The notes below the pieces were generated by a model. The model was not told the DNA's origin and searched no databases. It was given only the letters and a program-made list of their open reading frames with translations. 64,000 nucleotides of DNA from Hyphomicrobiales bacterium (lineage in GTDB: Bacteria > Pseudomonadota > Alphaproteobacteria > Rhizobiales > Rhizobiaceae), in NCBI GenBank assembly GCA_900473745.1, contig UCMW01000002.1, positions 1,265 to 65,264 of the forward strand. Direction: 5' to 3'. Positions 58,128 through 64,000 of this stretch are shown piece by piece. Position 1 is the first letter of the stretch; each line of letters begins with the position of its first letter. Both the position numbers and the translations under genes were made by a program.

Positions 58128-58152
58128 GGCCGGATCTCAGATCCGGCCTTTT
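58128..58152 (+). terminator. Terminator after valS
   Basis: GGCCGGATCT and AGATCCGGCC pair (about 8 usable pairs with the loop), followed by TTTT. Confidence 0.8.
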
Positions 58153-58399
58153 GCGTTTGTGCCGAAATGACGCGCCTCCGAGAGCCAACTGCTGCACTGC
58201 CCAACGATTCTCCATGATTTGGTGATCATGTGGCGTTCATTTTCGATTATCGCAAATGCAACTGCCTTATTTTTGCTCTCTGCAATGACAGGTCTGCCTG
58301 TGGCGAACCGGCAACGCTATGGTGCTATATTGGAAAAAATACACTGTTCTGTGCAGGTTGGGCAGCTCTGTGTGAAAAAATCATCCATTTGGAATGCTG

Positions 58400-58441
58400 T
58401 TTTACGTGCGCGTCAAAAACGTTACGTAAAAATTTCGACAA
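58400..58441. promoter_or_regulatory. Inverted repeat upstream of the porin gene
   Basis: TTTTACGT and ACGTAAAA are perfect inverse copies with 26 bases between. The spacing suits either a stem in RNA or two half-sites on one face of the helix. Confidence 0.4.
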
Positions 58442-58452
58442 TGGAACAAAGC

Positions 58453-58468
58453 TGTGACAACGATCACC
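58453..58468. promoter_or_regulatory. CRP-type site upstream of the porin gene
   Basis: TGTGA-CAACGA-TCACC fits TGTGA-N6-TCACA at all but the last base. It lies 67 bases before the porin start codon. Crp-family proteins are present in rhizobia; use here is inference. Confidence 0.5.
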
Positions 58469-58534
58469 CGATTGTCATTCTGTCGCACATGTCTACTATC
58501 GCAAATCACAGTTTTGCCGGAATTGGGGAGAGAC

Positions 58535-59725
58535 ATGGCGAACCACTTTATGAAGACCACCGCCCTCGGGCTGATCGCAGCATGCGCATTCGTGGGAGGC
58601 GCGCAGGCAGGCGGTTTCGCTCGTGGCGAGGCGGATACGGACATTCTTTATGAGGATGGCACGGTCGCCGGTCGTGGTGGATGGGTATATGTAATGCCGG
58701 ATCGCGGCTATGCAACGATCGATGGCGCGGATTCCAGCGACGGTGCATACAGCGAGAACTATGGTATCCCGTCGTTCGCTGCAAAGTTCCGTGCAACTGA
58801 CAACTTCTCTTGCGCAATCACCTATACCCAGCCATTTGGTGCGGCCTCCAGTTATGGCGACGACGCTCAGGATGCTGATCGTGCTGCTGATATTGCCGCA
58901 GGCGGCTTGACGGCGGCCTTGGGTGGCAACGCGGTCATTTCCTCACAGTTCGATACCGATGAGCTTGGCGGCACCTGTGCTGTGAACTTCGACGCTGGCA
59001 AGGGGCAGTTCTACGTGCTCGGCGGTGTGTTCACCCAGTCGTTCGACTACACCGAAGCCAAGGATTTTGGCACGCTCAACCTTCAGGACGACAGTGCATT
59101 CGGCTACCGCTTCGGCGCAGCTTACGAGATCAAGGAATACGCTCTTCGGGCCGAATTGATGTATCGTTCGCAGGTGGATCACGACGCGACCGGTTTGTTC
59201 ACATTTGCCAACGCAACACTGGCGGGTAATTTTGGTCTGGCGGTCGGCGATCAAGTTTCTTCAACGGGTACGGGTTCTCTTCCGCAGTCGCTTGAGTTCA
59301 GCCTGCAGAGCGGCATTGCGCCGGGTTGGCTTGCTTTCGGTTCGATCAAGTGGACCGACTGGAGCGTGCTGCAGACCCTCAATTACAACATCACGAACCT
59401 CGGCGACCAGCAGAAGAACTTCTTCTGGCGCGATGGCTGGACCATCACCGGCGGCGTCGGTCATCAGATCACCGAGAAAGTTTCAGGTGCGCTCAGCCTG
59501 ACCTGGGATCGTGGCGTCGGAACGGGTGCAGACATCTTCTCTGACACATGGACCCTCGGTGCAGGTGCTCAGATCAAGCACGGCCCCGGCGTTCTCCGGA
59601 TCGGCGCCGCCGCCTCCTACCTGACCTCGGGCGAGCAGTCGACGGCTGATGGCGCAGACTTCAATGCCACGGCCGATGGCGACTGGGCATATGCACTCAG
59701 CGCCAACTACCGCATCTCTTTCTGA
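58535..59725 (+). CDS. OmpP1/FadL-family outer-membrane protein
   Basis: A 396-residue outer-membrane beta-barrel of the FadL type, which takes up long-chain fatty acids and other hydrophobic compounds. Residues 1-26 are a Sec signal (MKTTALGLIAACAFVGGAQA). The N-terminal plug begins GGFARGEADTDILYEDGTV, and barrel strands alternate to the last aromatic residue (NYRISF). Mid-length for the family. GGGGAGAG lies before the ATG. Upstream A/T-rich region with a CRP-type site. Confidence 0.88.
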   Translation: MANHFMKTTALGLIAACAFVGGAQAGGFARGEADTDILYEDGTVAGRGGWVYVMPDRGYATIDGADSSDGAYSENYGIPSFAAKFRATDNFSCAITYTQPFGAASSYGDDAQDADRAADIAAGGLTAALGGNAVISSQFDTDELGGTCAVNFDAGKGQFYVLGGVFTQSFDYTEAKDFGTLNLQDDSAFGYRFGAAYEIKEYALRAELMYRSQVDHDATGLFTFANATLAGNFGLAVGDQVSSTGTGSLPQSLEFSLQSGIAPGWLAFGSIKWTDWSVLQTLNYNITNLGDQQKNFFWRDGWTITGGVGHQITEKVSGALSLTWDRGVGTGADIFSDTWTLGAGAQIKHGPGVLRIGAAASYLTSGEQSTADGADFNATADGDWAYALSANYRISF

Positions 59726-60238
59726 GCCAGAGCAGCGCTGCAAAATCAGAAGCCCGGCTCGTCCGGGCTTCTTTCGTTTCCAGCCGCCCACCTCTATTTC
59801 AGTTTTCCGGAATGTGATGATTCTGCAACAGCGCATCTATCCTTGATCGGCTGCCGCGGCTGTGCCGAATTTGTCCATTTCCCGCCACAAACGAAGAGCA
59901 CCGGTGTCAGCAAGGAACGGCGGGGGCTGTTTCCGGTGGTGGCGTTAAGAGTTCAACATGAGCCTCTGGGGCGAAAAATCGGTGCTGATAGCAATGACTT
60001 CGACTGCTTTTGGGGAGCGGTCGGCCTGTCTGGCGGACGAAATGGAGAGGGCGCGATCGATCGCCCCGGTCTTGCCGGAAATCCGGTCTAGTCTCCAGAT
60101 CATGCAGACGAGAACAATATTGAAGTGTGACGGCAAGTCGGCCGACAAGGTTGGACATGAACCGTCTATTCACCGCTGTGGTGTAATCTCGAAGTCGGGC
60201 GCAGTCGAACCGGCCGCAAATGCGGGGCGGTGCTTCTG
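59726..60238. other. 513-bp gap upstream of exoR
   Basis: Apart from the terminator at 59750-59770 I see no gene, repeat or clear operator here. Open readings are short and lack ribosome sites. It must hold the exoR promoter, which in Sinorhizobium is controlled by the ChvI response regulator, but I cannot point to a ChvI site with confidence. Confidence 0.4.
59750..59770 (+). terminator. Terminator after the porin gene
   Basis: AAGCCCGG and CCGGGCTT pair around a 5-base loop, followed by a T-rich tail CTTTCGTTTC. Confidence 0.75.
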
Positions 60239-61063
60239 ATGTCCATGATGTCTTGGAAATTGTGCGGACCCATGCGTCTTCGTGACTGGAAATCTTCTGT
60301 GGTGCTTCTGACAACGGCTCTTTTGTTGTCGTCGGCTCCATCTGTGCGCGCCTTCGATATGAATGGCAGCGTCAGCAAGGAGTCCGGTCCCTTCGATCTC
60401 TTCAAGTTCGGCTTCAACGCCTACAAGAAGGGCCAGAAGGAAGAGGCCGTCGAGGCATATCGTTATGCGGCCGAGAAGGGCCATACCGGCTCCCGCTGGG
60501 CGCTTGCCAACATGTACGAGGCCGGCGACGGCGTCGTCGAGAACGACTTCGAAGCCTTCAAGATCTATGCCGAAATCGCAAACCAGGGCGTCGAGCCCGG
60601 GTCGGCCGATACCGGTTTCTTCGTCAACGCGCTTCTGTCGCTCGCCCGCTATTATCGCCAGGGCATTCCGGACAGCCCCGTGAAGGCGGACCTTGCCCAG
60701 GCACGACAGATCTATTTCCAGGTCGCCTCTACATTCGGCGTCCCGGAAGCGCAGTTCCAGCTGGCGCGCATGATCCTCGCCGGCGAGGGCGGCGGTGTGA
60801 ATGTCCAGCAGGCGAAGAAATGGCTCAACATGGCGCGCAAGAGCGGCCATGCCGGCGCCATGTCGATCTTCGGCAACGTGCTGTTCGAAGAAGGCCAGAC
60901 GGTCCGCGGGCTCGCCTTCCTGACGGCGGCGCTGGAGCGCTGCAGCCAGAAGGATTGTCCGTGGATGCAGGATCTGCAGGAGCGGGCCTTCTCGCTCGCG
61001 ACCGAAGACGATCGCCGCGTGGCGGTGGCGCTTGCACCGCAGGTCTACGAACAGGGCGACTGA
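60239..61063 (+). CDS. exoR: ExoR, periplasmic regulator with Sel1-like repeats
   Basis: In rhizobia, ExoR sits in the periplasm, binds the sensor kinase ExoS and keeps the ExoS/ChvI pathway off; its breakdown releases exopolysaccharide synthesis, loss of motility and acid-induced genes. Of 274 residues, about 40 form the signal region ending SVRAF. The mature part has Sel1/TPR repeats (EEAVEAYRYAAEKGHTGSRWALANMY; then ARQIYFQVASTFGVPEAQFQ; then AKKWLNMARKSGHAGAMSIFG). The match to the S. meliloti protein is close throughout from what I recall. Starts at 60230, 60239 and 60272 are all possible; none has a strong ribosome site. Confidence 0.93.
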   Translation: MSMMSWKLCGPMRLRDWKSSVVLLTTALLLSSAPSVRAFDMNGSVSKESGPFDLFKFGFNAYKKGQKEEAVEAYRYAAEKGHTGSRWALANMYEAGDGVVENDFEAFKIYAEIANQGVEPGSADTGFFVNALLSLARYYRQGIPDSPVKADLAQARQIYFQVASTFGVPEAQFQLARMILAGEGGGVNVQQAKKWLNMARKSGHAGAMSIFGNVLFEEGQTVRGLAFLTAALERCSQKDCPWMQDLQERAFSLATEDDRRVAVALAPQVYEQGD

Positions 61064-61096
61064 GGCCGCAACTTTCGAACCAAGCTACAAACACCG

Positions 61097-61120
61097 AAAT
61101 GGGCGCATCAGCGCCCATTT
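61097..61120. terminator. Convergent terminator exoR / xth
   Basis: AAATGGGCGC and GCGCCCATTT form a perfect 10-base stem with an ATCA loop, so U-rich ends exist on both strands. It lies 33 bases after exoR and 29 bases after xth. Confidence 0.7.
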
Positions 61121-61149
61121 ACTTGTCTGTTTGCGAACGGCTTTGACAA

Positions 61150-61935
61150 TCAGAAGGCGAAGTGGCCGACAACTGGAACATGGTCCGACGGCTTTTCCCA
61201 GGCCCGCACATGTTTCTCGATCGCCGTCGAACGCAGCCGGTCAGACGCTTCCGGCGACAGCATCAGGTGGTCGATGCGGATGCCATTGTTCTTTTGCCAG
61301 GCACCGGCCTGGTAATCCCAGAAGGAGAAAAGCGGTGTTTCGTCGTTGGTGGCGCGCACGGCGTCGACGAAGCCGAGATTTTCCAGTCGCCGAAATGCCG
61401 CGCGTGTCTGCGGCAGGAAGAGCGCGTCGGTGATCCACTGGCTCGGATCCTTTGCATCATGGGGCTCGGCGATGACATTGTAGTCGCCGGCGAGGATCAG
61501 CGGCTCCTCGAGCGCCATGCGATCCCGAGCGAAGGCTTCGAGCCTTGCCATCCAGGCGAGCTTGTAAGGATATTTGACCGGATCGTCGGCCGGATTGCCG
61601 TTCGGCAGGTAGAGCGAGCAGACGCGCACCACGCCGCCTTCGACGGAGAAAACGCCTTCGATGAAGCGGGCCTGTTCGTCGGTATCGTCGCCGGGCAGGC
61701 CGCGATTCACTTCGTCGGGCTTGATCTTCGACAGGAGGGCCACGCCATTGAAGCCCTTCTGGCCGTGCGTCTCGACGTGATAGCCAAGCGCCTCGATCTC
61801 CCCACGCGGAAAGCCTTCGTCAACCGACTTGATCTCCTGCAGGCATGCGATGTCGGGATCGCTATCCTTCAGCCACTGGCACAGGTTCTCGATGCGCGCC
61901 TTGACGCCGTTGATGTTCCAGGTGGCAATTTTCAT
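61150..61935 (-). CDS. xth: Exodeoxyribonuclease III
   Basis: A 261-residue enzyme that cuts DNA at abasic sites and trims 3' ends in base-excision repair. MKIATWNINGVKAR at the start, LQEIKS with the metal-binding Glu near 33, LAGDYNVIAEPHD near 150 and the closing SDHVPVVGHF with the catalytic His mark the family. It lies 7 bases after erpA and is probably transcribed with it. Confidence 0.95.
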   Translation of the reverse strand: MKIATWNINGVKARIENLCQWLKDSDPDIACLQEIKSVDEGFPRGEIEALGYHVETHGQKGFNGVALLSKIKPDEVNRGLPGDDTDEQARFIEGVFSVEGGVVRVCSLYLPNGNPADDPVKYPYKLAWMARLEAFARDRMALEEPLILAGDYNVIAEPHDAKDPSQWITDALFLPQTRAAFRRLENLGFVDAVRATNDETPLFSFWDYQAGAWQKNNGIRIDHLMLSPEASDRLRSTAIEKHVRAWEKPSDHVPVVGHFAF

Positions 61936-61942
61936 GCGTCAC

Positions 61943-62275
61943 TCACACGGAGAAGCTGGTGCCGCAGCCGCAGCTCGCCACCGCATTGGGGTTCTTGATC
62001 TGGAAGGACTGGCCGAGCAGGTTGTCGACGAAGTCGATCTCCGAACCTGCCATGTAGATCAGCGACATCGGGTCGATCAGGACGGTCGCGCCGTCACGGC
62101 TGATCACGATGTCGTCGCCTGCCGGTTGGCCGTCGAGGTCGAACTTGTAGGAAAAGCCTGAACAGCCGCCGCCTTCGACGGAGACGCGCAGCGCCTGCTT
62201 CTCGGCGTCGGTGGCGACGATCGCTGCGATTCGCTTCGCAGCAGCCTCGGAAAGGGTGACGGTCTCGGTGCTCAT
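61943..62275 (-). CDS. erpA: Iron-sulfur cluster insertion protein
   Basis: A 110-residue A-type carrier that delivers Fe-S clusters to target proteins. The three ligand Cys are seen in GGGCSGFSY and SCGCGTSF. MSTETVTLSEAAAKRI starts at ATG 62275, preceded by AGGAGG. It is followed by xth within 7 bases and lies divergent from dgt, an arrangement that I recall from rhizobial genomes. Confidence 0.95.
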   Translation of the reverse strand: MSTETVTLSEAAAKRIAAIVATDAEKQALRVSVEGGGCSGFSYKFDLDGQPAGDDIVISRDGATVLIDPMSLIYMAGSEIDFVDNLLGQSFQIKNPNAVASCGCGTSFSV

Positions 62276-62471
62276 TTGGCCTCCTGCCGGGTTCAAGGCC
62301 CGGTGAAAACGGTCGTTTCTTCGCAAATCACCGCATTGTCACGCAATTGCGCGATTTTTGACAGGGCGGCGCGGCCCGAAACCGCTTCGGAACCCGCATC
62401 GCCTTGCGGCTTTGTCCGCTATAGGTATGAAGGCACAAGAGTTGCGTCAATGGGGAGCAGGCGGCACAGGC

Positions 62472-63689
62472 ATGACGATCGATCAATCAGCACTGGGTTT
62501 CGGCACCGGCGAGCGGGCGGTTTTCGCCACCAATCCCTGGAAGAGCCGCGGCCGCCTCTTTGCCGAGGGCGGCAGTCTCACGCGTTCCGAATTCCAGCGC
62601 GACCGCGACCGCATCGTTCACACCACCGCCTTTCGACGCCTCAAGCACAAGACCCAGGTCTTCATCGGCCCGGATGGTGACCACTATCGCACGCGTCTGA
62701 CGCACACGATCGAGGTGGCGCAGATTGCCCGCGCGCTGGCGCGTGCCCTGAAGCTCGACGAGGATCTCGCGGAAGGCGTGGCGCTGGTGCACGACTTCGG
62801 CCACACGCCGTTTGGCCATACGGGTGAAGATGCGCTGCACGAGGTGCTGACGCCCTATGGCGGCTTCGACCATAATGCCCAGTCGCTGCGCATCGTCACC
62901 AAGCTGGAGCGGCGTTATGCCGATTTCGACGGGCTGAACCTCACCTGGGAGGCGCTCGAAGGCCTGGTCAAGCACAATGGACCGTTGAAAACACAAGACG
63001 GGCAGGGGACGCGTGGACCTGTGCCACAGCCGATCTTGGACTATTGTGAAATTCACGATCTGGAGCTCGCGAGTTTCGCCGGGCTTGAAGCCCAGGTCGC
63101 GGCGATCGCGGACGACATCGCCTACAACACCCATGACATTGATGACGGCCTGCGCTCTGGCTATCTCACCTTCGAGATGCTGGAAGACGTGCCCTTCCTC
63201 GCAGGTTTGATGAAGGAGGTGCGCGACCGCTATCCCCATCTCGATCCTGACAGGTTTACCCACGAGATCATGCGTCGCCAGATCACCCGCATGGTCGAGG
63301 ATGTGATCGGTGTCGCGCAGGACCGTTTGAAGCAGGTTGAGCCGCAGAGCGTCGAAGATATCAGGGCGGCCTCGATGACGATCGCCACCTTTTCCGACCA
63401 GATGGCCGAGACCGACAAGGCGATCAAGAAGCTACTGTTCAGCCGCATCTACCGCCATCCCGATATCATGCGCATCCGTGCCGCTGCCGCCGAGATCGTC
63501 ACAGACCTCTTCCATGCCTATATGGCCGACCCGAAGCTGATGAAGAGCCACTTCTGGGTCAACCACATTTCCGGCCTCAACGACGGCCAGAAGGCCCGCC
63601 ATGTCGGCGACTATCTGGCCGGCATGACCGACACTTATGCGGTGCGCACGCATCGGGAGCTGTTTGACCGGACTCCCGAATTGCGATAG
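62472..63689 (+). CDS. dgt: Deoxyguanosinetriphosphate triphosphohydrolase-like protein
   Basis: A 405-residue HD-domain enzyme that splits dNTPs into nucleosides and triphosphate, lowering dNTP pools; alphaproteobacterial members are called dGTPase-like. The HD motif is seen in [10 protein letters not shown] and [13 protein letters not shown], and later [16 protein letters not shown] supplies the final Asp. I chose ATG 62472; ATG 62427 adds 15 residues. It is followed by argS after a 59-base gap. Confidence 0.93.
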   Translation: MTIDQSALGFGTGERAVFATNPWKSRGRLFAEGGSLTRSEFQRDRDRIVHTTAFRRLKHKTQVFIGPDGDHYRTRLTHTIEVAQIARALARALKLDEDLAEGVALVHDFGHTPFGHTGEDALHEVLTPYGGFDHNAQSLRIVTKLERRYADFDGLNLTWEALEGLVKHNGPLKTQDGQGTRGPVPQPILDYCEIHDLELASFAGLEAQVAAIADDIAYNTHDIDDGLRSGYLTFEMLEDVPFLAGLMKEVRDRYPHLDPDRFTHEIMRRQITRMVEDVIGVAQDRLKQVEPQSVEDIRAASMTIATFSDQMAETDKAIKKLLFSRIYRHPDIMRIRAAAAEIVTDLFHAYMADPKLMKSHFWVNHISGLNDGQKARHVGDYLAGMTDTYAVRTHRELFDRTPELR

Positions 63690-63748
63690 GCACCCGACGA
63701 AATTCTTAAGGAGTGCCGGTGCGAAGCATCGGCGCTGAGGGACACGCC

Positions 63749-64000
63749 ATGAATCTTTTCGCCGATTTCGAAATCCGGATCAAAGCAGCGCTCGACGACA
63801 TCGAGGCGGTGCGCGAGAAGCGCGACAGCCTCGACTTCAGCCGCATCGTCGTCGAGCCGCCACGCGATGCGAGCCATGGCGATGCCGCAACCAATGCCGC
63901 CATGGTGCTGGCCAAGGGCATGGGCATGAACCCGCGCGCTCTGGCCGACCTGATCGGCGAGAAGCTGAAGCAGGATCCCGATATTGCAGACGTCGGCGTC
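63749..64000 (+). CDS. argS: Arginine--tRNA ligase (5' part only)
   Basis: The first 84 residues of a class I synthetase that charges tRNA-Arg; the gene runs off the window. [20 protein letters not shown] and [20 protein letters not shown] match the N-terminal additional domain of ArgS, which binds the tRNA D-loop. GAGGG lies eight bases before the ATG. Conserved dgt-argS order. Confidence 0.93.
   Translation, partial: MNLFADFEIRIKAALDDIEAVREKRDSLDFSRIVVEPPRDASHGDAATNAAMVLAKGMGMNPRALADLIGEKLKQDPDIADVGV

Larger units (their letters stand above)
58153..58534. promoter_or_regulatory. A/T-rich upstream region of the FadL-type porin gene
   Basis: This 382-base stretch is much more A/T-rich than its neighbours and holds no convincing gene; short readings here are Cys/Ile-rich with no ribosome site. 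An 8-base inverted repeat (TTTTACGT 58400-58407 and ACGTAAAA 58434-58441) and a CRP-type site (58453-58468) are the two marked elements, both in the last 140 bases before the porin start. Confidence 0.5.

Noticed and set aside
58230-58457. 75-residue Cys-rich reading in the porin upstream region
   Set aside because: No ribosome site, odd composition, and it covers the likely regulatory elements.
59843-60091. 82-residue reading in the exoR upstream gap
   Set aside because: No ribosome site and no plausible protein features.

Overview
The window looks like a contiguous piece of chromosome from an alphaproteobacterium of the Rhizobiaceae (Rhizobium/Agrobacterium/Sinorhizobium relatives). This rests on a B12-dependent ribonucleotide reductase, an ExoR-type regulator next to xth and erpA, a PopZ/DUF2497 gene before valS, the erpA-dgt-argS neighbourhood, several rhizobial proteins of unknown function, short C/G-rich palindromic repeats of the rhizobial RIME type, and a high-GC codon style throughout. 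Genus cannot be fixed from the sequence alone. No phage, transposase, integrase, rRNA or CRISPR array is visible.

Layout. 0.2-4 kb: nrdJ with a long upstream region carrying NrdR-like boxes and a DnaA box. 4.9-6.8 kb: a chemoreceptor. 7-8.8 kb: queC-queD-queE for the 7-deazaguanine (queuosine) precursor. 8.8-20 kb: membrane and stress genes, an ArsR/SRPBCC pair, a PQQ-type sugar dehydrogenase lipoprotein, gpt, a universal stress protein with an FNR/FixK-like site, a CinA-like protein, wrbA, a diguanylate cyclase, tRNA-Leu and a MarR-GNAT fusion. 20-27 kb: an NMT1-type ABC importer, TrkH, threonine ammonia-lyase and a frameshifted hydrolase. 28-33 kb: an ammonium transporter fused to PAS-GGDEF-EAL, then an azoreductase/LysR pair. 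33-47 kb: cpdB, two tandem PilZ proteins, Lrp/ald, a DMT exporter with its LysR regulator, and a cysteine operon cysK-alaX-(sseA::GNAT). 47-53 kb is the most accessory part: a YefM/YoeB pair, a RIME-like element, an orphan lipoprotein, a photolyase, tRNA-Asn, a decayed tRNA-Leu fragment, an AT-richer gene with a HEPN-type RNase motif, and tRNA-Cys. 53-64 kb returns to core genes: pcm, popZ, valS, a FadL porin, exoR, xth, erpA, dgt and the first part of argS.

How the genes fit together. Cyclic-di-GMP is a repeated theme: a 5TM-PAS-PAS-GGDEF enzyme, the Amt-PAS-GGDEF-EAL fusion and three PilZ-type proteins lie within about 20 kb. Nucleotide supply and genome care are also represented (nrdJ, dgt, gpt, xth, photolyase). 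The best candidates for something unusual are the Amt-GGDEF-EAL fusion, which has no PII (glnK) partner beside it; the HEPN-motif gene beside a tRNA relic; the sulfurtransferase-acetyltransferase fusion; and an ArsR gene whose paired operators sit on the -35 box and on the predicted start site of a leaderless message.
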